A stretch of DNA of 52,422 nt from CBDFNN01 sp965250215 (lineage in GTDB: Bacteria; Bacteroidota; Rhodothermia; Rhodothermales; DATKEJ01): positions 1 through 52,422 of the forward strand of contig CBDFNN010000001.1 of the NCBI GenBank assembly GCA_965250215.1, written 5' to 3'. Numbering within the stretch: the stretch's first letter is position 1; each line of letters begins with the position of its first letter. The notes under the pieces were generated by a model. The model made no database searches. It saw only the letters and a program-made list of their open reading frames with translations, and was not told the DNA's origin. Shown one piece after another: positions 9,742 through 19,476 of this stretch. Both the position numbers and the translations under genes were made by a program.

Positions 9742-12700
9742 CTAGTTGGAGGAGGCTGGCTCGACTCGGCCGATGACAGAGCCACCGGCTAGGATATTCC
9801 AGTGTTTGAGCTCCCCGTCTTCATAGACGGCGAGCACCGATCCGTCCGCACCCCGCACGTAGTGACGTTTGTCCTGACCCCCGTTTTCGCTCACATACAC
9901 GCGCAGGTTTTCAGCGTTGTAGACGTAATCGGCGCTGTACCCTGTCTTTTGAATCCGCAAGGGCTGATTCATATGACTGTAAGTGGGATAGTCCAGACCT
10001 CTCCAGTCATGGGTTACGTTCCCATTAGCGTCATAAGTAAAAGTATCGCCCGTTCCAACATTGGTGATTCTATTGTTTGCTCCTGCAAAACTATTAGATA
10101 GGCTATGCAGGTTTCCGGAATAACTTTGACCTCCTCCTCCAGGTGGCTGCTGCGCAAGTACCGCGTCTCGGTTTAGGGTAAGAATATTACCACTTGCGTC
10201 GTAGCTGATATTACCAACATCATAATCCCCATCCGTGCCCAGGTATTCGGCACTAAGAAGCCTATTGATGCTATCGTATTGGAATCGGTAGGCCCCGTCC
10301 TGATCTGGTGCATTAATGCCGATGGGCGTCTTCCAGGCCACCCACGAGATATTTCCGTTTTTTTGAGCCGTAGCGGTATCACCCGTTTCGATTCCTACAT
10401 CATCATACCCGAGGGACATTTTGAACTGGTCCGTGCCCAATCCGATAACGGTTGAAAAATCGTCGTTATTGATGCCCGTAATCCAGTCTCGGATGTGATA
10501 GGCATAATCCACCTGCTGCGCCGTTCCCAAGTCTACCTGTTCGGCCTGTCCAGTTGCCCTGTAGGAGAAGTCTGCCTCTTGACGCGGGGTAGCTCCATTC
10601 ACGCTTGAATGCACGTCCTGAAGCCTGCCAGCCCCGTCGTAGCGGTAGGTCAGGGCAAATCCTTCTCCTTCCCTTCCATCAAATTCAATTTTTGTAACCT
10701 GACCCAGTAAGTCGTGGGTGTAAGTGATGAGCTTGCCTCCAGACAGATCTGGCAGTTTTTGATAGATCTGATGAACATTCCCAAAATTGTCATAATAGTA
10801 TTGAGTTTCTTGGTTACCCACCTGAACCCTCGTCAGCTTGCCCTTCCCATTATTATTATTAACTCCAGCCGGTGACTGCATACCCCCACCGTAGGTGTCA
10901 TAAGTAAATATTCTCACTTCGCTGGTAGAGCTAGTTGGCCACGTCAGGTCGTTAGGATCAGCCGTGCTGAAATTAGCGTTAACGACGCCGGTCTCGATGG
11001 GCCGGCTGAACAGATCATACTTGACGTAGCTTACTGTTCCATTTGGATCCAGCGTGAAGCGAAGATTGTTTCTCCTGTCGTATTTATATACATAGGCACC
11101 ATCAATATCTGGGGTGTCTTTTGAGCGAAGGTTACCCCGTGTGTTATACCTATAGAGCGTTTTCCAGTCATTCTGGGTCGTTCCACTTGGTAGTGAGTAG
11201 AAATTCGGCGGGCGGGTCTCAATGAGTTGCCCCATTTCATCGTGGATGAAGCCCGTGCTGAAGTTGACCACCAGCCCCGTTGGGTCTAAGGTCTGACGCA
11301 ACACCTCCAATCCCCGCGTATCTGAAAAAGACTGATGAATGTTGTCGTTTTCATCCACCGATTCAACAGCCGCATAGACCGCATTTAGGCCAGCCAAAAC
11401 TTGGCCTTGAGCGTTTTTGGGTTTGTCCGCAAAATAGCTCATTGCCACGCTTGTTCGCGTTCCGTCTACCGACGGATTGAAGATTTGAATCGGGAGAGTT
11501 CGGTCATAGAGAGACTCGACAAAGGGGTTATCTGCCCCGTTGTATTCCGTCTCAGCAGATCCAATCGGATCAAGCTGTTCGCCTGGATAGGTTGTTGAAA
11601 ATGGTTTTACACTTTTGAGAACTTGATCTATACCGTTAACAATGGAGGAGCTATGAACCCAACCCTCACCTTCTGTTAGGAAACTGGACTGAATCGTAGC
11701 CCCTGTACCATTTATGTATTCCTTTGCGTAGCCCCATTTAACAGGACTATTCGAATACCGCATTTTTGTCTCTATCCTGTTTGACCCCCCAACCTCTCTT
11801 GACAAAAAGTAGTCGTAGGTTGAAATATCGATCCCTTCCTTTTTTGTTTGCTCGAGCCGTCCGAAAACGTCATAATCGAATTCTGCGGTCCTTCCATTTG
11901 GGTCAGTAATCTTATTCAGACGCCTACGGCTGTCGTATGCGAGATCTATTCCGAATCTAAGACCTGCTTTGGGGCTCGACTCGACGCGAGTAAGCAAGGC
12001 GTGTTGGTAAGCCGGAGGGTATATAAACTCCTTCTCTCCTCCATTTCCGTCTTTCGACTTCAAGACATTGCCATAGGCATCGTATTTGGTATTCTCCATC
12101 ACCTTGACCCAATTGGGACTTGGATCGGACCTGTTGAAGAAAGGCCTAGCTCCTGATGGCGTGGGCGCATCGAACTGATAAACCGCCTGAGAAACCCAGG
12201 GTATCGGTGTGAACTCACCTGGTTCGCGATCAACCTGATAACAGTAGGTTCCCGCGCTATCACAGGGTCGCCATACTTCGACTGTCGATCGGAAAAAGTC
12301 TCCACCTAACTTACGGATGTCTGATTTATATACCGGACGTAATATATTCCGATCATAGATTTTGTCAGAGGTTAAATCGGAGTAGTTGACCTCATACTGA
12401 TATTTGAACTCCTCGACCGTGCTTAATTGACCAATGCTATTGGGATGAGAGGTCGTAACAGTTTTTGGCAATCCAATCGTGTTATACTCGTAGGATTTGC
12501 TATGAGACACCGTACCTCCCCCTGGATATGACACAGACGTTGAAATGTGTTCAACTCGGTCTGCGGGATACCATCTTACATATGACTTATTATCGTTTGC
12601 GCATCCGGTGAACCGGGACGGAATCTCAAAGGCTTTGGACAATTTTTTTACAGTCAGATCATAGGCTGTAGTCGTTGTAGTCGTAAATCCATCATCGATG

Positions 12701-14679
12701 GTTTCAGATTCAACCATTCCCCAGCGCTGATCGCCGTTGTCTCTCACCAGAAATCCACCGAGAAGAAAGTAGTTGTCACCTGGCGTGCCACCATGAACAA
12801 GGCGCCTTAGAATCGTTTTTACAGGACTAATTCCTGGAGTAAGATCGGTCGTATAGTTAGTTTCCTTGGTACGAGTTATTTCCAATGACCCACTTTCATT
12901 TCTGGCCTTGGTCTCTTCCTTGATGTAGGGGTACACGACCCTTTCGTTGGATCGACTATTGCTTCGAAAAAATTCCCTTGCCTCTAAAGTAAAATGACGA
13001 CGGGGTACGCCCGAGACACGCCCACCTGATGTACCTCCTGGCATATTGTAGTCGTAACTTCTCTCCCTCTTTATATCTGGCCCTTCTGTAAGATCACTTG
13101 TTGCTATCTTGTCTACTCTAGCCCCTCCATATGAGGAACCCTGAATTTCCGAAGCGAACAGAGCCTCACAGGTATGTGTATTGGAGGGGGCAAAGTGGTT
13201 AGCTACGTAGTAGTCTAGATCAGCATCAATGGCAACCTCGTCATTTTGGTAAAAAATAACATCTTCGACATTCGTTGGATGAAGAATGCTTTTTAGACTC
13301 CACGCCCATGCAGCGTTTCCTGGACAGTATCCGAACAGGCCACGATCTGTCCCATCTGGACAATTTAGATTACCGTAGTAGTCAAATACATAGCCTGGTA
13401 GTTCTGAGCTGTTGTCCGCCCCGATGAACCTAATTTGCTTCAACTTTAACCTATCGCCCATTTCATGGGTTGCGGCATTTCCTGTTGCTAAATGGGAGTT
13501 GTCTGTCTCCAAGACAACTTTCTTTACAAGCTGGTTGGAAGACTTGGCCTTCAGCGAAATTGAATCAATTTTTTTGTAATAGTCGTCGCATTGAGGATCG
13601 TTTAGACCTGATCCCAATCTGCAATTTCCACTGTGTATCTCGGGCGTCTTGGAACTGAGATCAAAAATGGCATAGTGTGTTGGCGTCTCAATGCCACGTA
13701 AGTAGGTGTGTTGAAGTAAGCCTTCCGGTGCAGTAGTAGCACTTCTGTTAAAAGACTGCACATCGTCGTAGTAGAGGCGAATCCAATCTCCATACTCCGA
13801 ACACCCACCAACAGACGTGTTGTTCGGACATGGTATATCTCCTTCGGTATAATTAGGCCCTAGAATTGCAACGAGTCTCCACGTATTAACGAAGTAGTCC
13901 AATCTGTCTACATCTGCATTGGTTTCGGGATCGCTTGCTTCTCCGAGCCTTGTTCTCATAGAAGTAACGGTCGGCTTCTTAAACACATAACGCGTTCCGT
14001 TTTCGTCAGTAAGCGTAAATCTGGAATAGTCAAATCCTGTGTGTTGGGTCGTGTTCAAGGCGTCCCAATACCCTGTGGATGTTCCGTAGCCAGATCCATT
14101 CGGAGGAGGCGCGACGCCGATTAACCCTTTTGACGTGGAAACTAGCCACGGCTTCCAATCCGAAAAGTAAAACCCGTCTGATCCCGAGACTCTCGGAGGC
14201 TCATCTACAATATTTGATTGGACGCTCTCAAACGACTTGCTCATCGAGAAAGACTGACCTGGGAGGGAGACGTAATAGACATCTGGCTGTACTTCGATTT
14301 CAGTTGCGGTCTTTGCATAATCAGCCGTCCACAACTGATGATTTCCGTTATAGTCATCGTAGGATATTTGCACATCTCGTGTGATGGATCCTGGATCGAA
14401 TGACCATCCCAATCCTATCCAACTGGATTCTCGCTCCGCCTGAATACTTGACCTATAACCAAACGATACAGGATAGTCTAACCCTCCCCTGCCCGGAATG
14501 GTCAGAATGGGAATAGAAAGATTTAGGTCACCACCAGAATCTACGCCTGGAGTAAGCGGAGCTGCCGGACGCCATACGTCGGGATGAACCGCATATTCAT
14601 TGAACATTTCCTGCGCAAGTGCCGCTTGACAAAAAGTGAATACTGTAAGGAATGCAAGGCCTACTTGTCGTGTCTTCAT
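9742..14679 (-). CDS. YD-repeat RHS family exported protein (1645 aa)
   Basis: An N-terminal signal peptide (LAFLTVFTFCQAALAQ) leads into the region typical of Bacteroidota RHS proteins (PVSFGYRSS, IGLGWSFDPGSITRDV). Most of residues 850-1600 are YD repeats such as YDAYGNV, FDYDVFGRLEQ, YRYDGAGRLQDV and YDANGNVTHDW, which build the hollow beta-cocoon that encloses an RHS toxin. The protein ends abruptly with Y-V-R-G-A-D-G-S-V-L, L-K-H-W-N-I-L-A-G-G and VIGRVEPASSN, which in single-chain relatives is followed directly by YYYLKDHLGS. Here that continuation is found only in the next gene, 31 nt downstream and after an Fn3 array. It has no toxin tip of its own, so it probably acts with the downstream protein as a two-part system. 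Confidence 0.85.
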   Translation of the reverse strand: MKTRQVGLAFLTVFTFCQAALAQEMFNEYAVHPDVWRPAAPLTPGVDSGGDLNLSIPILTIPGRGGLDYPVSFGYRSSIQAERESSWIGLGWSFDPGSITRDVQISYDDYNGNHQLWTADYAKTATEIEVQPDVYYVSLPGQSFSMSKSFESVQSNIVDEPPRVSGSDGFYFSDWKPWLVSTSKGLIGVAPPPNGSGYGTSTGYWDALNTTQHTGFDYSRFTLTDENGTRYVFKKPTVTSMRTRLGEASDPETNADVDRLDYFVNTWRLVAILGPNYTEGDIPCPNNTSVGGCSEYGDWIRLYYDDVQSFNRSATTAPEGLLQHTYLRGIETPTHYAIFDLSSKTPEIHSGNCRLGSGLNDPQCDDYYKKIDSISLKAKSSNQLVKKVVLETDNSHLATGNAATHEMGDRLKLKQIRFIGADNSSELPGYVFDYYGNLNCPDGTDRGLFGYCPGNAAWAWSLKSILHPTNVEDVIFYQNDEVAIDADLDYYVANHFAPSNTHTCEALFASEIQGSSYGGARVDKIATSDLTEGPDIKRERSYDYNMPGGTSGGRVSGVPRRHFTLEAREFFRSNSRSNERVVYPYIKEETKARNESGSLEITRTKETNYTTDLTPGISPVKTILRRLVHGGTPGDNYFLLGGFLVRDNGDQRWGMVESETIDDGFTTTTTTAYDLTVKKLSKAFEIPSRFTGCANDNKSYVRWYPADRVEHISTSVSYPGGGTVSHSKSYEYNTIGLPKTVTTSHPNSIGQLSTVEEFKYQYEVNYSDLTSDKIYDRNILRPVYKSDIRKLGGDFFRSTVEVWRPCDSAGTYCYQVDREPGEFTPIPWVSQAVYQFDAPTPSGARPFFNRSDPSPNWVKVMENTKYDAYGNVLKSKDGNGGEKEFIYPPAYQHALLTRVESSPKAGLRFGIDLAYDSRRRLNKITDPNGRTAEFDYDVFGRLEQTKKEGIDISTYDYFLSREVGGSNRIETKMRYSNSPVKWGYAKEYINGTGATIQSSFLTEGEGWVHSSSIVNGIDQVLKSVKPFSTTYPGEQLDPIGSAETEYNGADNPFVESLYDRTLPIQIFNPSVDGTRTSVAMSYFADKPKNAQGQVLAGLNAVYAAVESVDENDNIHQSFSDTRGLEVLRQTLDPTGLVVNFSTGFIHDEMGQLIETRPPNFYSLPSGTTQNDWKTLYRYNTRGNLRSKDTPDIDGAYVYKYDRRNNLRFTLDPNGTVSYVKYDLFSRPIETGVVNANFSTADPNDLTWPTSSTSEVRIFTYDTYGGGMQSPAGVNNNNGKGKLTRVQVGNQETQYYYDNFGNVHQIYQKLPDLSGGKLITYTHDLLGQVTKIEFDGREGEGFALTYRYDGAGRLQDVHSSVNGATPRQEADFSYRATGQAEQVDLGTAQQVDYAYHIRDWITGINNDDFSTVIGLGTDQFKMSLGYDDVGIETGDTATAQKNGNISWVAWKTPIGINAPDQDGAYRFQYDSINRLLSAEYLGTDGDYDVGNISYDASGNILTLNRDAVLAQQPPGGGGQSYSGNLHSLSNSFAGANNRITNVGTGDTFTYDANGNVTHDWRGLDYPTYSHMNQPLRIQKTGYSADYVYNAENLRVYVSENGGQDKRHYVRGADGSVLAVYEDGELKHWNILAGGSVIGRVEPASSN

Positions 14680-15141
14680 GAGCTACTCAATGGTTGGTGT
14701 ATCCCCTTTTTCAGCTCATGGTTAGGCTAGAAAAGGCAAACTTAAAGGAGATGTATCTCCCCCTCTCATATAGACATTCGTATTTCTGGCAGAATGTGCG
14801 CCACAAGTTTGTGATTATTTCTGGTTACCACTCCTCCGACAGGCCTTCCAGGCAGGCCCTACAGCAATAGCTTTTCTTCGCATTCAGGGAATTTGCAAAT
14901 AGACCGACTGTCTGTCTTGTACGAGCTCTGTGAATGTGCGGAAGCCATTGTTATGGCACGGCCTAAATCTCCGTCTTATACAATAAATCAGGGCAATAAA
15001 CAGTACCCTATTGTGCAGGACAGCAACCCTTATGCCGACTCCTCTCTCTATTCAGCGGCGTAAAAACACGACTTACAACATGAGTCACAAATACATGGTG
15101 GACACGATGTAGATACGGTTACGAGGGTACCGTCTCTATCC
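14680..15141. promoter_or_regulatory. 462-bp intergenic region between divergent RHS and kinase genes
   Basis: The gap must contain divergent promoters for the RHS operon and the kinase. A short palindrome (GGAGATGTATCTCC) lies near 14745-14758. I see no credible gene, repeat or RNA element here. Confidence 0.3.
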
Positions 15142-16536
15142 ATGACACCAAAATGGACACTCATAAAAAGGATCGTCGGTCATGCATTGGATCTTCCACT
15201 TCATGAACGCGAGACCTTTGTCCTCGCACAATGCGGCGAAGACGCTGAACTGTTTCAGTGTGTAGGAGAATTGTTGTCCGTTCAGTCCGAAGTACGCCTT
15301 CTGGATACGTCTCAACTTGCAGATCTGCCTGGCACCATGGCCGCCAGCCTCTTTCCAGATATGGCGGGAATGATTGTAGGTAGCTACTGCCTTTCTGAAG
15401 AAATAGGTCGTGGCGGAATGGGCGTCGTTTACAAGGCAGACCGGTGCGACGGCCTCTACGACAAACGGGTCGCTGTTAAATTGCTCTGCGCAAAACCCTA
15501 CACCAGCTCAAGATCTCTGACAAAACGTTTTAATCTGGAACGCAGAATATTGGCCCGGCTTGATCATCCGCACATCGCGCGTCTCATAGATGCCGGAACC
15601 ACAGCAAACGGCATTCCCTATTTTGTCATGGAGTATATCGACGGGATTCCATTTGACGAGTATGCCCGCGTGCATAGCCTTTCCATTACAGATCGCTTGC
15701 AGTTGTTTTTGCAGATTTGCGCTGCTGTCGACTATACGCACAATCACTCCATTCTCCACTGCGATATTAAAACAACCAATATTCTGGTAAATCGGGAAGG
15801 AGTCCCCTTCCTACTAGATTTTGGAATTTCTGAGTTAGGTGAGCACGTTGGAATCAGCTCCTCACACCTGTCCGACAACTACCCAACGAGCCGAATCATG
15901 ACCCGCCTCTTTGCTAGCCCAGAACAAGTGAAAGGAAACGCCTTGACGAGGGCTTCGGATATCTATTCCTTGGGTGTTGTACTATACCACCTCTTAACCG
16001 GTCGCTCTCCCTATCCACCAAACCTGTCCAAGGTCGAAGAGGTTGAAAAGGCGATCTTCACCCATCGGCCAATAAAACCAAGCAATCACTTTTTGTCACT
16101 GGGATCCAGTAGGAAAGATGCCGCCCAAATATCCTACTCCGAGTTTGGAGCTGATCGTGTCTCCATTAAAACTAGACTTTCCGGAAATCTAGACGCGATC
16201 GTTGAAAAAGCACTTCAAAAAGAACCCAAAAACCGCTACCAAACAGCGCGAGCATTAGCAGCAGCCATTGAAGTCGATCTTGCCCACTACCGAAATGGAA
16301 GTCTGAAGGCGAAAAAAAGGGTCTCACCTAGGACAAGAGGCTTGGGTAAAACAGGAAGGCCATTCGTTGGGGTCGTGCTGTTGGCTATTCTTTTGTATAG
16401 TTTTCAATCAAAGACGGTTGCTCCGCCTTCATTTAGGCATGGGGATCTTGCGAATTGGGTTTTGTCTCAGGAACCGGTCAGTGTTCATTCAGGCCCAGCC
16501 AAGCTTTTCAGGAGGTGTTTGTCAATGATCAGTTGA
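15142..16536 (+). CDS. Transmembrane Ser/Thr protein kinase, C-terminally truncated
   Basis: An Hanks-type kinase. Residues 1-75 are the helical leader common to such kinases in Rhodothermota and Acidobacteriota. The catalytic domain spans about 82-380: Gly-loop GRGGMG (89-94), catalytic Lys113 (AVKLL), catalytic loop HCDIKTTN with Asp208 (HCD instead of HRD, a frequent variant), DFG at 226-228, and a APE-like SPEQ at 259-262. One membrane helix follows (about 408-421). Relatives continue with TPR, WD40 or similar sensory domains, but here only about 40 residues follow and the next frame is a Wzz fragment, so the sensor part was lost or replaced by a recombination event near 16500. The catalytic domain looks functional. 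Confidence 0.85.
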   Translation: MTPKWTLIKRIVGHALDLPLHERETFVLAQCGEDAELFQCVGELLSVQSEVRLLDTSQLADLPGTMAASLFPDMAGMIVGSYCLSEEIGRGGMGVVYKADRCDGLYDKRVAVKLLCAKPYTSSRSLTKRFNLERRILARLDHPHIARLIDAGTTANGIPYFVMEYIDGIPFDEYARVHSLSITDRLQLFLQICAAVDYTHNHSILHCDIKTTNILVNREGVPFLLDFGISELGEHVGISSSHLSDNYPTSRIMTRLFASPEQVKGNALTRASDIYSLGVVLYHLLTGRSPYPPNLSKVEEVEKAIFTHRPIKPSNHFLSLGSSRKDAAQISYSEFGADRVSIKTRLSGNLDAIVEKALQKEPKNRYQTARALAAAIEVDLAHYRNGSLKAKKRVSPRTRGLGKTGRPFVGVVLLAILLYSFQSKTVAPPSFRHGDLANWVLSQEPVSVHSGPAKLFRRCLSMIS

Positions 16537-16754
16537 TGGAACTGTATAGTGTGCTTCTAGAAGAAGCTATCTTTAAGGAAAATAAAAGCTTCGGTGATCT
16601 TCAAGTTTTAGACCACGCTGTCGCTTCCTATAGGCCGGTTAAACCGAATGTAGAACTAATAGTGCTCGCATCATTGTTTCTCTCACTAGCTATCGCCCTA
16701 ACCCTTGCTTTTACCGCTTCGCTTTGGACTGAAGGACGTGGAATAACCACTTAA
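16515..16754 (+). pseudogene. Fragment of a Wzz-type chain-length determinant / polysaccharide co-polymerase
   Basis: In the frame ending at 16754, a helix (QLMELYSVLLEEAIFKEN) is followed by the typical Wzz ending: a strand (LQVLDHAVASYRPVKP) and a C-terminal transmembrane helix (VLASLFLSLAIALTLAF). In the family this D-x-A-x-x-P-x-x-P segment precedes the second membrane helix. Everything N-terminal is missing and the fragment overlaps the out-of-frame tail of the kinase. The most likely reading is a deletion junction that joined kinase and exopolysaccharide genes. A short translated membrane peptide cannot be excluded. Confidence 0.5.
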
Positions 16755-16757
16755 GAA

Positions 16758-17019
16758 CTAGGAGGCTTTAGCATCCTTTTTACAAAGCACGGCCATGTGC
16801 GCATGGTAATACCTTTTCCAAAACACCGTCATGTATTTAGGCATGAAGTATTCCGTAATGTATTTGTAGACCAGCTTTACCTTTCTTCCTGATGAATAGC
16901 TCTGCGTAATCGCAGACTTACTCAATACCGGCGCATAATTGTGCCTATCATAAATTTCACATCTGTGGATGGATATATCATCCAGCTTAGCAAGTGCCTT
17001 TTTTAAGAAGTGTTGTCAT
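16758..17019 (-). pseudogene. Frameshifted relic starting with a duplicated antitoxin N-terminus
   Basis: The ATG at 17019 begins M-T-T-L-L-K-K, and after skipping one inserted base in a run of A it reads A-L-A-K-L-D and stays open for about 75 more codons to a stop at 16758. The start matches the antitoxin at 33192 (MTTLLKKAFAKLDLL), and the similarity extends upstream over roughly 16979-17060 versus 33157-33235. Beyond residue 13 the proteins differ. The continuation contains several Tyr-rich strands (YKYITEYFMPKYM, FWKRYYHAHM). As written the frame stops after ten codons, so this is a broken gene or recombined fragment. Confidence 0.5.
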
Positions 17020-17130
17020 GTAAACCTCATTCTAGATCACCCTTCTACGAATATCAAGTGATAGAGTGCCTTCTATAGGAAATTATTGCAATGAGTGAAT
17101 ATGATGAGCGTAACATCTTTGTATCTTAAA

Positions 17131-17415
17131 TTACTCCTCATTCTCGAGCTTCTCATGAATGGCCTCCTGAATCCATCTATTTCTACTGATTTCGTAAGGA
17201 CGCAAGGCGATTGACTCTGCAATCCTCTCAATAGTGGAGGTCTTAACTCTAACGAGAAATCGCTCATGACTAACTCCCTCAGATATTCCCTTTGCCTCTT
17301 TCCTTGGTGAGGACCCTCCCTTACTTATGAGATGCTCAATATCGGACTTGGAGATGGAAGGTTGCCCCTCACCTCCTCCTCTCTTAGGAGGTCTCTTTAA
17401 TCTAGATTTTGCCAT
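17131..17415 (-). CDS. Ribbon-helix-helix DNA-binding partition protein (ParB/ParG-like partner of ParA)
   Basis: 94 residues: a basic, disordered N-terminus (MAKSRLKRPPKRGGGEG) followed by a compact beta-helix-helix unit at about 51-94 (FLVRVKTSTIERIAESIAL, then ISRNRWIQEAIHEKL), the Arc/CopG/ParG arrangement of small centromere-binding partners of type Ib ParA proteins. It lies 64 bp after the parA stop in the same orientation; that gap is AT-rich and holds a GATATC palindrome, so it may have its own operator. The flexible N-terminus fits stimulation of ParA ATPase. Confidence 0.7.
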   Translation of the reverse strand: MAKSRLKRPPKRGGGEGQPSISKSDIEHLISKGGSSPRKEAKGISEGVSHERFLVRVKTSTIERIAESIALRPYEISRNRWIQEAIHEKLENEE

Positions 17416-17479
17416 ACTGTATATACATTATATATATTAATGATATCAAATAGATATACACAATATATTTGCGCTAGGT

Positions 17480-18118
17480 CTATTTTGCAATAACAGCATT
17501 AAACAAGATCTCCATCTCCCCAATAGCTTTTCGATCCTTTGGTCTGTATTCAGTGATCCCAAGGCCTTCAGACAAGGCATAAGCAAAGGCATTTCTTTGA
17601 CGTAAAGGGGCATCAATGAAAGATATTTCTTCGGACTCCTGAAGTAATTCCATGGCCTCAACATTGTTCTTACCTTGGTGGTCACCCTTATTTATAAAGG
17701 CAATGGCTTCCATATCAGGATTGGCAGGTCTCATTTCTGCCACTACGAGTTCAACCTGATCAAGCGTCCAAACATCTGCCCCCCTCGGCGGAAACGGTAT
17801 TAGGTACTTGTCAGCCGTAGAAATGGCGGCGCGCTGATTAACTGTGTCCCTCCCCCCTGTATCAACAACTATATCGTCGTAGTCGTCCTTGATCTCAAGT
17901 ATCTTATCTCTAAGACCCTTGCCACTGAAAGGAAAACTTTGAAAACCTATGTCTTTTAGAGCCTGTCTTCTGAAATTGCAGAAATCAGTCGATGTACCCT
18001 GGTCGTCGGCATCAATCAAGAGAACGTCTCTCCCCTCTTGACTCAGCATGACTGCCATGTTGGCGGCAACTGTCGTCTTTCCACAACCGCCTTTTATTCC
18101 TCCGCAAACTAAAATCAT
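17480..18118 (-). CDS. parA: ParA-family partition ATPase
   Basis: 212 residues, the usual size of a short plasmid ParA. The deviant Walker A motif KGGCGKTT is at residues 9-16, the A' motif is LLIDADDQGT, and the Walker B-like strand is IVVDTGGRD, a form typical of plasmid ParA/Soj proteins. The protein binds nucleoid DNA as an ATP dimer and moves plasmid copies attached through the partner and centromere. It has no N-terminal HTH, so autoregulation is expected from the ribbon-helix-helix protein downstream. The upstream region at 18119-18700, full of GATATC-type palindromes, would be the shared operator and centromere. Confidence 0.9.
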   Translation of the reverse strand: MILVCGGIKGGCGKTTVAANMAVMLSQEGRDVLLIDADDQGTSTDFCNFRRQALKDIGFQSFPFSGKGLRDKILEIKDDYDDIVVDTGGRDTVNQRAAISTADKYLIPFPPRGADVWTLDQVELVVAEMRPANPDMEAIAFINKGDHQGKNNVEAMELLQESEEISFIDAPLRQRNAFAYALSEGLGITEYRPKDRKAIGEMEILFNAVIAK

Positions 18119-18700
18119 ATATCAATGTGATATCTTAAGATGTATACGTGATATCAACAATATATATAGGAAAAGAAAATTGTGCAAAAGGTCTATACGC
18201 ATTGTACCAGCGAGAAGTAGAACGGTATCATAATGATATCATATTGATATACGTAAGGTATCACATACAATCATTATGATTTGCGTGATACTTTCAATAG
18301 CGGTTTCCGAGAACTTGTATACTCGTGCTGTGCATTAATCTAGGGTTTCGGTAGTTTCAGTATGGAAAGCACAATAGAATGGGTATCTAAACGATGAAAC
18401 CCTCCAAGTATACTGATATCTATAATATATCATTGTGATATAGCTCAATCAATAGTCACTACTGTAGGTGGTAGTTTCTTGGTATCACGACTGACAAATT
18501 TCTCCATGTTTACTTGAATGCTCCGTCATTCTGTGCATTCACACACCGAGTCGCTTTCAATTGGTTTTAGTGGTTTGAACACTTTGTCATCAGGATGGGG
18601 GAGTGTAGTGATATAAATCATATATATATCATACGTATATCTTGTGATATCCATCTGATATCACACCTTCTGAACCTTCGAATTGTGAGTTGACAGCTTT
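18119..18700. promoter_or_regulatory. Candidate parS centromere / operator region with clustered GTGATATC-like sites
   Basis: The AT-rich, gene-free region upstream of parA has many copies of GTGATAT(C) and its complement: about 18127-18134, 18148-18155, 18234-18250, 18258-18263, 18436-18442, 18608-18614, 18643-18652 and 18655-18664. The first two lie directly before the parA start, where an autoregulatory operator is expected, and the last pair forms a near-palindrome (GTGATATCCATCTGATATCAC is split over the two sites). This matches small partition systems in which the ribbon-helix-helix protein binds arrays of short sites. Which repeats are functional cannot be told from sequence. Confidence 0.5.
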
Positions 18701-18813
18701 CATTATCAGGTATAGGATGTGGATAGTCCTGAACGTATCAGGAGATAACGTATGAGCTTTTGCTTAGCCTTGGGTGTCGACGCAGATATCTACACCATGA
18801 GACTCACATTCAC

Positions 18814-19476
18814 ATGTCGAATTTTATTCTCTCAATTGAAGATCTCGAAATGCAAACCGGATTGACTAGGCACTATATCGATAAGTGTTTTAAAAAATTA
18901 CCGACATCTTTGGAGCCCACCCGACAAAAGTCTGCTCATATAAATAACAAATGGTTTTATAACTCAAATGCTCTCGTTTATCTACAACAAATTCGCCATC
19001 TAAGAGATTTGGGCAAGAATCTAAGGGAGATTAAAATTGCTATAGAAGGTGCTGAAGCTGCTGCTGAAACGACAATAGAGAGTAGGGAAGGGGAGAACCA
19101 ACCAACCAACGCGGCAATCTCTTTGTCGGCGTATGATTCATCTGTTCTTCTTGATGCGCTTAAAGATTCGCATCAGGAGACACTTAGGCTTAGTCGTGAT
19201 ATCTTGAAGTCTAAGGATGAACAAATCGAGATACTCAGGCATCAACTGAAATCGGCTCTCCCAGAAGGCCGTTCGCCGGAGCAAGTTAGAGCAGATCTTG
19301 CGCTTGCCCAAGACTACAAGCGCCAGCTGGATACTATGGAGAGAAAGGCTGAAGATAGAAAGGCCTTGCTTGATGAACTAAAAGACTGCGAAGGGTTTGG
19401 AAAGAGAAAGCGTCGAAGGCAGATCATTAGTCTGCTGAGCGGAGGGGAAGTGGGGGAGAGTAGTGGGCAAGTTTAG
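18814..19476 (+). CDS. MerR-like DNA-binding protein with coiled-coil tail (plasmid regulator)
   Basis: I start at ATG 18814 (MSNFILSIEDL), since the 18 codons before it lie ahead of the winged HTH and look non-coding. Residues about 4-80 fit a MerR-type domain: a helix-turn-helix (IEDLEMQTGLTRHYIDKCFKKL), a wing (NNKWFYNSN), then LRDLGKNLREIKIAI. Residues 110-225 are predicted helical and coiled-coil, ending in a very basic patch (GKRKRRRQ). It sits between the partition region and the replication initiator, in the same direction as repA, so a role in copy control or KfrA-like plasmid maintenance is likely. No effector-binding domain is visible. Confidence 0.7.
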   Translation: MSNFILSIEDLEMQTGLTRHYIDKCFKKLPTSLEPTRQKSAHINNKWFYNSNALVYLQQIRHLRDLGKNLREIKIAIEGAEAAAETTIESREGENQPTNAAISLSAYDSSVLLDALKDSHQETLRLSRDILKSKDEQIEILRHQLKSALPEGRSPEQVRADLALAQDYKRQLDTMERKAEDRKALLDELKDCEGFGKRKRRRQIISLLSGGEVGESSGQV

